Below are positions 1 through 13,799 of a stretch of 64,000 bases of DNA, one piece after another. The translations under genes and the position numbers were made by a program. How positions within the stretch are numbered: position 1 is the first letter of the stretch; each line of letters starts with the position of its first letter. This stretch comes from Archegozetes longisetosus (taxonomy: Eukaryota; Arthropoda; Arachnida; Sarcoptiformes; Trhypochthoniidae), in assembly GCA_018873245.2 (NCBI GenBank), contig JAEMBT020000006.1:1309804-1373803 (forward strand). The letters run 5' to 3'. The notes beneath the pieces are model-generated. The model saw only the letters and a program-made list of their open reading frames with translations. It was not told the DNA's origin and did no database searches.

Positions 1-461
1 TTTTCATGTGCAATAAGAGAAGTGGATCTGAAGTTAAGGGCATTTAACTTGTAGTGCATCCGATTCTTGTCTTCCATAAAAGAAGATTTAAGTTTTAAAA
101 AATGGAAAAACATAACAAAAGCGATGCGCAAATGAGATGCGATTTGATGAAACCACCCAACCCTCAAGCCATGGATCGATGAAAATTCACTGACTTGTGC
201 ATGCTTTACAAATATACACTTGTATACAAACTTATACTTTTGAGCCAACTGTAAAACAGAATAACTAAGTTTTAAGGTTTTTTCAAATGCGAGCTATTTT
301 TCGTGTGCATCAATTTATATAATCGTTGTTTGTGTTATATTTAATGATTGCTATTCAGTTGCATTTTGAAAGAAGTATTTTCTGTTTAGCTGTTGAATAG
401 CGTGATTGCCTTAAGAGAAATTATGCTTAATCGAGAAGCGTTTGACTTGAATTTTGTTATA

Positions 462-880
462 CAGGGTGTCCCTTGTTACAAGTCGATGCAACTTTAGCGA
501 AAAGATAAATATGAGAAAAAATTTCTTAGATTTCAATTCTTTCATTTAATCGATTATTTAAAATCTTCAAATCTAATGAATTGTTTGAAGGAAATTAAAT
601 AATCCTCTGATTAAGTAGCGATTCGGAAGAATGAAATGTCATTTAGGAAACTAATTAATCAGATCCTAGAAACATTAATCAGTATTTAGATTGCGACTTG
701 CGAATTCATACCAACGTCTCTTCGTTTGATAACTAAATTTCAGTCTGACTTTTAAGAAAAATGATCATTTGTGTCAAGAGTGTCATCACAAAGCCTTGTA
801 TTTAAAAATTCTTAAGGTTAACTGCAGATTATCTCTTTATGATTGAACGCTAAGCAAAACATTACCTAAGGGACACCCTT
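462..880. mobile_element. mariner-type MITE, 419 bp
   Basis: The ends are CAGGGTGTCCCTTG and AAGGGTGTCCCTTA (read inward), sharing AGGGTGTCCCTT. Both are flanked by TA (460-461, 881-882). CAGGGTGTCCC termini with a TA site are typical of mariner-derived elements. There is no transposase. Confidence 0.75.
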
Positions 881-882
881 TA

Positions 883-3314
883 CATCGCAAGCAATAATTA
901 ATTCCTCGATGTGTTTAACACTTTAATCTATTGACTCGTTGAGCCATTGGTAAATTTTGTTCTTTTTTTAATTAGTTAAGCTCCAACTTAACTTATAAGG
1001 AAGTGAAAACATGTGCACATCTTATCATCGAATAGTTAAAGGAGTACAATGAAAAAATTGGACATCAGTTAACACAATTTTGGAAAAATAAAACTGATTT
1101 CTCTTAAAACTTCGGAGTACTTTCACTTTTGGAATCATATAATTAGCACTCAGTTAAGACAAATGTAATAAAAATCTATTTTTTAGTTATTGACGCAAAT
1201 GAAAATTTGATCAAACTTTTTCAAATTATATAAAAGTATCGATAGAAATATCAGATAAACTCTCAATCAAATTGATAAATCGTTATTTAACTGTCAATTT
1301 ATTATTGCGTTTCTTGAGTCAGTGACAAATCTTTCGAAAACAGAAAATATTTTAAATGACAAACAATTCTGTTTATAAGATTCATAATAATTGTTATTTT
1401 ATTAGTTTCCTAAAAATTAGAATTTTTCCACTAAAATAAAAATAAAATATTGACAGACGCAACTCTAACTCATATTTTATTCAAAAAATTTGTTTCAGGT
1501 TTAAAGTTTTTATAGCATTAAACTTATTTATCAAAAATCAAACTAAAGTATTTGTTTTTAGACTTTTCAACTTTAAAATTAAGAAAACTTTAATAAATAA
1601 GTTAATCCGGACTCCAATTATTGTTTTTATTAAATAAGTTTAGTCTTTAAACATAAAATTTTTGAACAAAAATAAAATCGTGAGCATTAAAGATATCAAA
1701 ACTAAAGAAATTGCTGATCAAAAGAAGTTAAGAAATAATTAATGTTTTAATGATTTTCCACAAAACGCCTCTTTTTATGCATTCATTCAGAAGAGCTGCA
1801 ACTGATCTCATATTTCTAGTTATAAATTACTAGAAACCGAAAAATTTATTATTAGAAGAAAAAACTGAAGAAATACTTGAATAAAAAATCAAAATCAATA
1901 ACAATAATAGCAGTAATATTTCATTAGCTGATGCTATAAACTTATGCCACAATTTCCTCAGTTTTCATTAGATAGCTTTGAAGTTATTTTGTATTTTACT
2001 TATAATTTTTGGGTTAAATAACGCCTTAAAGGCAGTTAAGGGCATTACAGAAACAAAGCTCCCAAAAATGATTGAACTTCTTTTTTTAACTAGTTAGCAG
2101 TACAGTAGCCGCTAATAAACATTAGGATCAACAACACTTTTTTTCTTAACCAATGACTTAATTCAAAATTTTTTTACTCTTCAGCGCTTTATTTCAATTT
2201 GAGTTTGAACTGAACTGAAAAAACTAAAGGATTTGATGAGATGCTCTTATATATATATATATATGAAATATAACTAAATAGCAATTTTGTTAATGCATTC
2301 TTCACACGCTAACAATTTATATGTTATCAAAAATCTTATAAATGATTATTTTTTCTAACTTATAAAATCTATGCCCAAAAATAATAGTTTTCCAAAAATG
2401 AAATGCTAGGTTATTGAGAAGTATTGATACAATGTGTCAATGACTATAAAATTATTGCTTCACTGATTAATGCTAGTTAAGTTACACTTCGATAAATGCT
2501 CACTTCATTTAACATGTTATTAAACCTGTTTAACATTTCTATTACTTCATGGACTTCTGAAAAGTATTTAACTTTACATCTAATGCTACTTTAGACTCGC
2601 GAAAATTTAATAAATTTTTTAAAATATAGGACAACATTTCAACATTTAGATTCAACAAATTAAAGCTTCTTTTGATAGAGTTTGAACAAATTAAAACCGT
2701 AAATGTTCAAGATTAAGTTAACGTGTGTAAGTCAGTGCATAAATTGTGATCACTCGAACTATAGAAGATGTAAGCTATAATTATTTTTAATTCAAGGTAT
2801 AAATAAATTTTTCAGTAATGGGATTGTGGTCGCGATTATGCTCAACAATTGCAGCAAACCATCAATGATCGATTGGAAAACTATTAATCTTTAAACACTT
2901 CTTGTAGATTATCAAACCGGATGAAGCGATGCCAAAATACAATTTCTATCATAAATTCGCTTAATTATTCAATAATCGGTAAAACTTTTGGAAACTTGGA
3001 AAATTTTCTAAAAAGTGATTCAGCTTTACAACCCTATAATTGATAAATATGATTTAGTCTATAAGTCTATACATACTTATAAAATTATAAATTATCTTGA
3101 GAGTTTATTTCTTTGAAATATATTCAAAAATTATGCAAAAAACTGGTTTTCCCAAATAATTGGCTCCGATTTAAGAGAATAAAATTTATGAAACAATGCC
3201 TTAAATATTTGAGAAAACAATTTTTCAGTAGTTGGGCGTAAGTGTCAATATTTGGAGCAAACAAAACGTATTTTCTCTTCAAAAATAAATGTTAGGTTAG
3301 GTTACACTAGATTT

Positions 3315-3365
<51 letters not shown>

Positions 3366-4375
3366 ACTCACTCACTCACTTGATTTTCATTTAACTATCG
3401 ACTCGTGAGTATGTCTCACATGCGGTTCGACTTGAGGTGAGGTCAATAAAAGTTGGCGTTCAGTTAACGGGATTATAATAATAATGATCATTGAATAGCG
3501 TTGATATATATGGTAGAAAAAAAGGTGAAGAACCAAACAAATTATGAGTGATCACCAAATGATTAGGTTTTTTGTGTTGTTGATTACTTACAGGACTAGT
3601 CCTGTTGTGCTCAATACTGGGTCTCAACTACACTTACAATGAAACTGGGGGACAACTAAAATGCCAATAACTTTAAGGAAATTTTACCCTAAGGCTAGGT
3701 TTTCGCGGGTTTTTCTATTTTAAAGCATATTCTTATAAGATGAAAAGTTTCATATGATGTTAAGAAAAACCTTATATGAAAAATTAGAACTTTTTATATT
3801 ATATCATATTGAGCAAATCTTACACTTCAATATTAATCATTGAATAAGTGCTTAAGAAGAAAAGTATGAAAAGAGAATCTGAAAATAAATTTGAAGATCA
3901 ATTAATCTTTGAAAATAAAAAATATTTTCGAGTTATAAATGTTGACAAAGTTTAACTTGAATTCTTATAGAATGTGTGCGAAGCGTATCATACTATATCT
4001 TCTGAGAAAAACAATTTTTTCAAAGTTTTCTTGTTCTTTCAAAATGCATTTGTGTTTTCAATATTATTAATTCAGTAGACAGTTCTGGCAATTTATTTGG
4101 CAGTCAGTTATGCCATTTTGCGGGGCTGGAGATAAATGTGCGATAAAACACGTAACCAGTCTTTAGTTTGTTAGCAAATTGTTCTTTGAGGCTAAGGTAA
4201 AATCAAACTACAGAAATATACTACTGTATTGCAGAATAACTTCATTGCCATCAAAGCCTTGAAAAATTATAAACTTTCAAATAGAGCTTAGATTTTTATT
4301 ACGCTAAGAGTTAGGATACAGAGAGTTATTCGGTCATTCAGTACTATATCGGTTGAAGGCTTTTCTTGATTTTAA
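883..4375. other. non-coding A+T-rich DNA
   Basis: No convincing exon on either strand. It holds a short TA tract (about 2250-2266), the compound CT/CACT microsatellite, and a perfect 14-bp palindrome, CAGGACTAGTCCTG, at 3591-3604. Confidence 0.6.
3319..3380. repeat. compound microsatellite (CT)n-(CACT)5
   Basis: About 21 CT units to 3360, followed by five CACT units. Confidence 0.98.
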
Positions 4376-4383
4376 ATTAGGTT

Positions 4384-4973
4384 CAGCGTCGCCAACTTTT
4401 GTTCACAGCTCAAAAATGTGAGAGGGGCCTTATATTCAGATTTCTAACTCTTGATTAAAAAATATGTAAAGACTATTTATATTTTTGGTATATTTTTTAA
4501 CCTTTTCTCTAGTTTCGCTTCTTTAAGATATTCCAACGTCAAAAAGTGAAACAAACTGATCTGAAAAATTTGAGTACAGTTTGAAAAGTAGCTGAATTAA
4601 TATATCATTTACTTTTTTCACAATTTATAATAAAAATGAAAGCAAATGTTTGAATCAATCAAACCTTCAAACTTTTTATATTGAAAATGACGCACACATT
4701 TTATCTAAAAGTTTGCTATTCGCATTGAACGAAGATGCATGCATCTAATTTTTCTTAAGTTACGACATATGTTTTATGGCTCGACATTATATTTACAAGT
4801 ATTATTTCACTGTTTCAATTTACAAACAATTTAAAAGATTGATTTTAGAATACATTGAGGTTTTTCATCAATATTCATAAAACCTAACAGTAGTTCCTAC
4901 AAATAAGTGTCCAGTTGGCTGAATCCTTCAAAAATGGACAAAAGTTCGAAAAGCTGGAAGGTTGGCAACGCTG
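4384..4973. mobile_element. hAT-type MITE, 590 bp
   Basis: The ends are CAGCGTCGCCAACTTTTG and CAGCGTTGCCAACCTTCC (read inward). Flanking 8-mers ATTAGGTT (4376-4383) and GTTAAGTT (4974-4981) agree at 6 of 8. CAG-G-TGCCAAC ends with an 8-bp site are typical of hAT elements. There is no ORF of transposase size. Confidence 0.75.
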
Positions 4974-7804
4974 GTTAAGTTTGACTAAAAAGAGTGAGCT
5001 TAGGATATGACAAAAGCGTACGTGACATGTAGTTGTTTTAAGCATTGGTAAATGTATTCAAGGATTTCTGCTTATCGGATATCTTTTATTTGAAGAAAAA
5101 ACATAAAGAATTGCATAACTTTGATAATATATATTACTAGTTTTATGGCAAAAGGATTATTGAAGAACAATATAAATGTTTGCGTCAATACTGTTGAGGA
5201 AGAGCTGGGAATCAAAGTTTGCGTCAAGTTTTTATTGCGAGAAAAGACGTACACTTTTTGGTTATGTTTTATTGTTAGGAAAAATGTTATTTTCTAATTA
5301 TAATTAATTTTCTACAAGTGGTATATTTATAGAGTAGGTTTTGATTGATCGAAAAATATAAATTTTACGCTATTATTAAGAAAATGTGCTTAAACTCAAA
5401 CTTAATAATAGATACGAAATTTAATAAAAAAAGATAAATATTAAAATCATACAAAACTTGAACTACAAGTCTAAAGAGATAATAAACAAGAGGATTATAA
5501 CTGCCTTTTCTCACTTAAATGCTTAAAATTAAAGGCTAAAAATATTTTTGCGTAGTTGTAATTGTTATTCAATATTGAAAACTGATTGGAAAATCTTATT
5601 TCAGAAATTTATTTGATCATAACATGCAAACGAATATCCAGGCATTCATTATTATTTGCCCTCAAGTCATAATCTTCTAAACTTTCATAAAATTAAAGTT
5701 TCATTAGATTTTATGGTTAGTTCTTGTTTTTAATGCGATAATTATTGATTTACAATAATATCTGAAATGATTCAGTGAAGTAGTCATCTAAGCATTCGGT
5801 TTGAAACTATTGAATGCTGAATCACAATCAATTATGGTTTGTTTGCAAACGGACTATATTGGATAGACGCCGAAAAGAGGTTTTAAGTTTTGATTGCTTG
5901 CAAGAAGGCATCCAATTTTGAATATGTTGATTTTCATTTAAATTCGCATATTAAAATCAATAAGAATAACAATTTGAATCGTAAAGTTTTTGGTGAAAAT
6001 CAGAGCAGTAGTTATAATCTGATCGTGAACACTTATTTTCAAAACGTGTGCAAAACGTATTTTGCAAATACGTTTTGTTTATAGTCTTAATGAATTCTTA
6101 TTCGTAAACCGTAGAAAAATATGACTGAAGTCCTGAAATCTTTTATGCGCATCAAGTTATCTATGATTGAAACTTTCATTTGCAATATCTTTGTTATCAT
6201 CTTCTAATTACATGAGAAATATTTCTTGTCTGATTAGATATTTTTACACACAATTAAATAGTGGAAACTTATGTTAATTAGATTTGAACTTGAAGTTCAG
6301 TTTTTTTTTTCACTTAATTAAACGAGTTTTAGTTGTCCGAATACTGAATACACTCATTTCATATAAATGTTAAAGATGAGCGAACGAAAAATTCAAGAAA
6401 AAAACACAAAAATACAAGGAAATTAAGTTTCAAAAATATTATTCAATAATCAGCGTCTGATTCAATGATTTTTGTCTCGAGGGCAATCGTTTATCGCATC
6501 GTAATTGCTGACAGAGCGCTAACAATGAATTCTTGTCTAATATGTAAATCATAAGTAGTTTTAATTATAATTATATGCATTTCAAACTTGACAATCATAG
6601 CAATTAAAAAGTAAACAAAATTTCAAAAACTTATTTTATAGAAGAAAATTTGAATAAAAATGACTGAATTGTGACACAAAACAAGTAGTTGTAAATCAAC
6701 AGAACATATGACAACTGGAGATCAAGATTATTGACAATAAATTATAAGATAAAAAGTTATACATTATCTTAATTTTTTAATCTTTTGATGCATTTCTGAT
6801 GTCAAGACTGAAAAAACTTTTCATTGCATATAAAAATAGCATTTCTATTGCTGGCAGGCTTTCAATTCTTTGTCTTTTATGATAATCGAGGGCTTTATAT
6901 CAGGAAAACTTTTTTTTTAATGTCATTTATATGCAGTTGTGATCATTTATATTACTTTTGGAAAAGTGATTGTATGTCATATCTTATATAAAACCTTTGA
7001 AAGCATTTTTACCCTTAAAAACGTTACTGTAAAGTTTTGGGTATCACAGCAAAAGCATTCGTTCTGGAGGATTAGTTATGGATTTAATAAGATTTCAATT
7101 TTGTAAACATAAATAAAGTTTAAGATGTTTTCATATGAAAATGAAAAACACATAGATTTTTACTAATGAGTTTTAATGAATTTTCTATTATATAGACTAT
7201 AAAATACTGAAATGTGGTTAAAATTCCTCAATAAGATTATGAAGCTGCAAATTTTCTGTCTTCTTTTCTTTACTCTTTACTCTTCTTTCCCTTTAAACTA
7301 AAAGTTTGTCTCACTTTAAAAAACTTAAAAGTTTTGTGCTCAGAGAAGAGAAAAGATAAGGAAAAGAAGTTCTCAAAGAAGTCTATTATTAATTCTGTTC
7401 TCGTGCGAGATCACAATTTAAGTGTTTCTTTTCCATAAGGATTATTCTTATTATGCTTTTAGTCGACACAAGTTTATTATTATAGATATTTTACAAAAAA
7501 TAAGATTCTCTTGACTTAAGGGCATAAATATTCAGAAAATGATAAAAACCTTTAAAGAAATGCTAATATATATTACAAAAGTATTTGAAGAAATGGATCC
7601 TATGGTGAGACGTCCCTCTGTGTCGCTTACGATGCATCAAATACGATCATTTTGTTTTATTATCATCGCTATTGTCGATTATTTAGCCTTAAGGTTAGCT
7701 AAAAGATAGACATTTTTCTCTTATGCACATCTTATGCATGTGTGCGAAACATTTTTGACTAAGAGTTAGATAGCATTAAATGATTTTTACTAATAGAAGA
7801 GAGA

Positions 7805-7807
<3 letters not shown>

Positions 7808-7865
<58 letters not shown>
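7808..7865. repeat. (GA)n microsatellite
   Basis: Uninterrupted AG repeat, about 29 units. Confidence 0.98.
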
Positions 7866-7866
<1 letters not shown>

Positions 7867-9147
7867 GAAAAAATCTTCATATGTTCAAAAGCTTAGTAAG
7901 AATAGGTTAAGCGCTGGCCTTATTAGTGTATTAGTTAACCCATTCTTCACATTGCCAGGAAGATTCCAGTTTTCTCTATTTCTCTGATTGCATAGTACTT
8001 TAAGTGATAACCAGTTATTCAAGTGTGCGATCGAGCGAATAGTGAGAATATGGTATCATTAATATTGACTTGAAGTGACAATAATCCTGTCACAAGTAAA
8101 AGAATCAAATGAACAAAATCTCAGGCACGAAAGACAGGGCATCCAGGATTCTAGCTATCGTTTAAAAATAACTTTTCTTTATGTTCACTCTAGTATTGGA
8201 TCAATGGGTACTACTTATTTTTTTAGATTTGCAATAAAATTGGTTTCTTGTCTGCTCTAAGTGAGTGTTAAGCAAAAAATGAGACTTAATTAGAAAAAGT
8301 GTGAAAAATCTGCATTTTGTCAATAAAACTTTGCAAATAAATTAATGAGATTGATGCTGAGTTATGCGAAAATTATGCTCAAATTTATTAAGGAATTTTA
8401 ATTAGGAGTTAAGAAATTATTTTAAAAATACTCTTAATCTTAAAAATAAATCAAAACAAAAAATTAAGACTTTTTCAGATATATTTCAATTTCATTTATG
8501 GCTTAAATTAAGAAAAAAGGAAAAAATGACACTAAAAATTGTCGAAAAAATAACTACATTTGGAAGATTTGCCACTGCATTGAAAAGGGAAATAAAATAA
8601 AAATTATTGAATTATTGCGTAAAATACTTCATTTATGTATTTTTTCTAATTTTCTAGGTTTTATTGAAGCAAAACAACATTTTGATTAATTTAGATATTG
8701 AACAAGATGGAGTAAAATCTGAAAAATTGCATTAAAAATTCTTAGCTAATAGCCTTTACAGTTGGAAAAATTGCTACTGTATTAAGGAAAAAGAAATATC
8801 AGACTAGTAAAAAGTTTCCGAAGAAAAACCGCAAATTACGAACAAACCTATGATGTGAATAACTAATAGCCATTTAAGAAAAAATTTAGCATCGTCTTCA
8901 TGGTCATCATCTCCTAAGCAATAAACACACTTAAAAGATATGACTCTAATAAAAAAATGTTCGAAATCGGCACCGATTACATATTACTCTTGCCTTACAG
9001 CTGATTCTCGACCTGTTTGGCCGTAAAGAAATACAAAACATAAATCTTCAGCTTTACGATAACTAAAAGAATTGCATTGATTTTTAAACTAATATTCTAT
9101 TATTAGGTTATAGAAAAATGTTAGACATTAACATTTGACAGCTTCAG

Positions 9148-9149
<2 letters not shown>

Positions 9150-9179
<30 letters not shown>
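9150..9179. repeat. (AT)n microsatellite
   Basis: Pure AT repeat, about 15 units. Confidence 0.95.
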
Positions 9180-9182
<3 letters not shown>

Positions 9183-12100
9183 GCCTTTAGTTGTAATTTT
9201 TACAGCTTTTGTTTCGCCTCTTCTTCTCTCTATTCTGATCTTTAAATGCAAATTATATGTAAAGATAATAACAGTGAAAGAATTTAAAGATATATTATAA
9301 CTGTTATTGCCAAAGAAAACACATTTTTCTTCTATATTCTTCTTAATTAAATGTTAAAAACAATGTTTTCTATGCTTTGAAAATACATAACCTTTTTCTT
9401 CTCCTGTACTTTCGATGAAATACCGGCTTATAATTCCTATGATCGAAAGGATTGATCGATAATAAGGTGAGGTTTTTAGGTATGAGTGAAGACATAATTT
9501 GCATCAAATATGTGTGACGTCGAGCTTATAATGACTTCTGTAAAGAGCGCTCTATTCTTAAGAGAATTTATTGGAGATCGAGTTTTAAGTATCAATTTGT
9601 TGATCCATTAAAATCTTATCAAATATTCAGACGCGTATAGGCAAGTATAAAACGCTAAAGACGTTAACTTCAAGTTTCAGTTTCATAGAAACAAAGCAAA
9701 TTTTTGAAGCCTACGCATGACATCATTGAAAGAATTCATACATATGTAAAGCTAATATTTCAATAGTAAATACACTGATGAAAAGGTTTTTGAATAAGTT
9801 ATTTTTATGATGAGATGTCCCTCTGCATACAATAGCTTTGGTGGCACGCTGTTATCATGTTCTCAACTTATTAAGCAAACCAAATTATAATACTGCAAAT
9901 AAAAACTTGATATGAGGTTTCATTTGGATCTGCTTTAAGTTTTCAGTTATTTGTAATCCTATATAGTTTTCGTTGCATACGGGGATTAAGTTTTAGAAAA
10001 AATATTATTTTCTACCAAAATTTGAGTCACAGATAGGGAGAAAATTTTATCTTAATATTTAATAAAAATTATCGGTATATTTCAACGCATACAGAATTTC
10101 TTCCAGAAACATGATGAATGGGTTCCTGAAACGGGATAAGTCTAACTAAGTCTATTTCAAGAGAGATTACTTTCTAAGAGTTTGGCATAAAATATCATAA
10201 ATGATTTTGAGATAAGAATCATTTTTAGAAAATTATAGCTTCAATACCTATAACTTCTTGCGAATCACTAATTTTGACATCAGTTTTACGCATGTTTGCA
10301 AAAAAGAAAATTTGAATTTTCTAGAATGAAACTCAAATCAATTACTGAATATTTAATGAATGAAAGTTTTCGTATCAAAATTTCTACAAATTTTATTAGT
10401 TTGCAATGAAAAATAACAGTTTTTAGCTATAACTATTCGGAGTGCTGTGCAATTATTTTATGCTTATTTAAAAGCCATATTAATTGAATTTTTGATTGCA
10501 TAACGTAAGCATAATATTAAAATTTCGAGGGTAATCAATTATGCATATATTCAACATTATATCAATATATGATTGAATTAGTTAGTAAACAGAGTTAATT
10601 ATTCAATAATAATTAATAGATTAGATGCCTGATTATTAACCAATTAATCGATAACATATTTCAACGTTTATTAGTAGAGTATTAAAGGTTGAAAAAATTG
10701 TTTGCAAATATTTTCTCCTAGAAGTCAAGTTTGAAAATATGTTGTTAACAATCGCTAAATGCATATTATTTTCTTGTTTTCGATACATATAATGCAGAGG
10801 TTTTGCTGTTCAACATGTACTCATCTTCTCGTTTACTTGACAACAATAATGAAAAGGTAAGAGACAAGCGCTTGTATTTTCATCTAATACAACAACTAAT
10901 AATAAGCATAAAATATTAGAGTATGAGTTTGAGAATAAGAGGCACAGCCAAATTAGATTAGAAAATCATAGGCTATCATCAAATACTATGATATGCTAGC
11001 CTAACAGAGATTGACAAAATCAAAGCGCTTCAGAGGAGTAGAATAGAGTTTGAATTTACAAAAGAGGAGAAGTTCTATGAAGTGCATGGGAGACCCTAAA
11101 ATAGACAGATCACTCCTTCAGTTGTTCTCTGGACAGTTCAGACTTTCATTAAAAATAATATAAGTATACATTTTTCGAATAGTAAGAACTTAAAGCTGCA
11201 TTGTGTGAGTAAACGGATTGCAACCCAGACCCAGATTCATCATTTTTTCATATAGAAGAGTCAAAACTAAAATTGAAATTTTCTATTGAAGAGTTTTCCG
11301 TGAGGTTATCATTTTTATACTAAGTACAAAATGTCCAGTTTTCGAACAAGGAGGAGATGGCCACCCCATGCAAAGAGATAGAGAGGAAAAAATAAGAAAA
11401 GCATGAAATGTGCCGGTCTTTATCATGTCAAATGTTAACAATAGTTGCCAATTGGCTTTAGTGGTTGGGCGATACTTATGAAACATCAGTTAATGGTTTT
11501 ATAGCAGCGTTTATAAAACGTAATGAATGCCAACTGACAGCGCATATAATTGCTGAATAGCCACACCTCATATCAATATAATAAAGCTTTTTTGTTATTA
11601 GAAATTTATTTTTTGTCTCATTTCTCTTATAGACTATAGTTTTTTCAATCTTATTTAAAGTAAGTTACGTTTTGAAGGCAACAAACATTTTCTTTTCTTT
11701 TCTCTATTCTTTTTCTATTCTTTTCTATGTTTGAATTTGAAGTTTGAAAAACTTTTTTCTGTTGAGCCAAGAAGTGAAGTGATTGTTAGTGATTGTGATG
11801 ATAATCAGATAATAAATGATAATAAGGCGAATATAATGTTTTGAATAAACGAAACATCAATCAAATTATTGATCAATACTATTATAATATTTGTGAAAAA
11901 GCTTTGTTACTTATATTTTCCTTACTTAATTTGATACATCTAGTTCTGTACACGCTATGACTTAAACTATTTTCTGACGACTGAATAATAAACACCTGTT
12001 AGAAAAACTTTTCCAACTGTAAGCAAAGCATATAATCAGAAATATGCTAATCTATTTTCTGCTTCAGTAAAAACTTTGGGCGAAGCAATGAAGTCGTCTT

Positions 12101-13386
12101 TATTCAAATTTTTATCAATCCTATTGTCATTCAAGAACTATAACCAGAAATTGATAGCAAAAATTTACACAAATTCTACCCTTAGCTGTCATTAACTTTT
12201 ATCCCAATAATTACTAGCCTTTAGAGGTCTATTGGAAAAGTTCGAATCATCCAAAACTAGCAATCTTTACAACAATTCATTTATAAAAGAGATATTTATT
12301 GAAAAAGATGTTTTTGATAGTGTTAATAAAATAAAACAAATCCTTTTGACACTAAATCGTTAATTATCTTAGAAATGATTTCTCCTTTTTCTTAAACGTG
12401 TAATTCAAAACAAGAAAACTAAAGGAGTTCGCTATTAGTGCCTATAATTAGTACTTTATAATTTATTAACTGTCTTTCGATATAATTATATTGACTCCAA
12501 TTTTAGAGAAAAATGAATGCTTCAAAAGCATACATATCTATACATAAGTTATTAGAGAAAAAAATAAAACAGAATGGGATTGGATAGCAATCTAAGAAAA
12601 AAATTATTGATTAAAAGAATTGCCTTTAAGTCATTCTATGACAAAGAAGGAAAAATCGAGGGGGAATTAAAAGCTATAGAGAAGTTATTATTATAGGAAA
12701 ATAGCAATTATTATATATTATAATAATCGAAGTCTGGGTCTCTTAAAAAGTTATTATACTTTCGGTTTGACTACTAGTACTACTAGTTTTTCGCATACAA
12801 TACTTTTGGTTAGTATTTCAACTTTTTATCGGTTAAAAAATTGTTCACTTTCTTGAAGGCATCCATTTCAAGGTTAATTATCGCCCTCCAGGGCGAAGAT
12901 CGACCAATTATTATTGGGCAGGGAATACATTAACGCGAAATATTTCATTGTGACAGTTGTTGCAAAAAAAGAAAAATAGGAATTTTACTTATTGTTAGCC
13001 CCCGTTTTCACCTATAAGAATGAGTCCCCTTTTTGTTTGTCATATCACGCAATATACTTAAAAACCATTTCTCAACCGAAAATTTTTTCTGGAGGTTTTA
13101 AAACTTTGAGATAAGACACTCGAATATTAAAATAACTTTTGAGAAGAAAAAAGTGGAAAATCGAGTAGTTAATGTTTTACTTGTATTACTATTATTATTG
13201 TGAAAAATACTGTACATTTTAATTTGGAAAATAAAATTTGTTTCTTTAGAGCCGCCAATGAGAGCAATCTTTCCTATCAATTCTCGACTTTGCCTTGAAA
13301 TGTCCTCAAATTTATTGTAAAGACTTTCAGATCACAAATCATGAGACAGTGATTAATGCATTCAATTTCTATCATGGCATCAGCCG

Positions 13387-13406
13387 GAGAGAGAGAGAGA
13401 GAGAGA
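13387..13406. repeat. short (GA)10 tract
   Basis: About ten GA units after CAGCCG. Confidence 0.9.
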
Positions 13407-13799
13407 AATCAGAAAAGATTTTCTTCCAGTTCGACAATTGAATGCTGACTCATTTCTTGATCTTTATAGCTATTTATAAATTCTGTACACATATAACAAC
13501 TATTTTTCACTTATAATAATTATTATTATCATTGTTTACCAGTTTGGAAGTTCTCGCGATTGAGAGCTACATTTTCTGCTATCTTTTGATTAATATGTAG
13601 TATTTCGTTGATAGCCGAATAATAATTGTAATCGGGTTTTACAATGAGAATTTTTGCAAGCATGAAAGCAATTAGGGTAAAAAGTGAATAAAAACATTTT
13701 TCAGTTTTTACAGCCGCCGAATTTAATTAATTAGGGTATCATGGGATAGGTTAATTGCACGAAATATTTGGTGGTTTTTCATGAAAATTTCTATTACCA

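Noticed and set aside
3293-3304. Two TTAGG-like units (GTTAGGTTAGGTTA), an arthropod telomere motif
   Set aside because: Only two units inside unrelated sequence; not a telomere tract.
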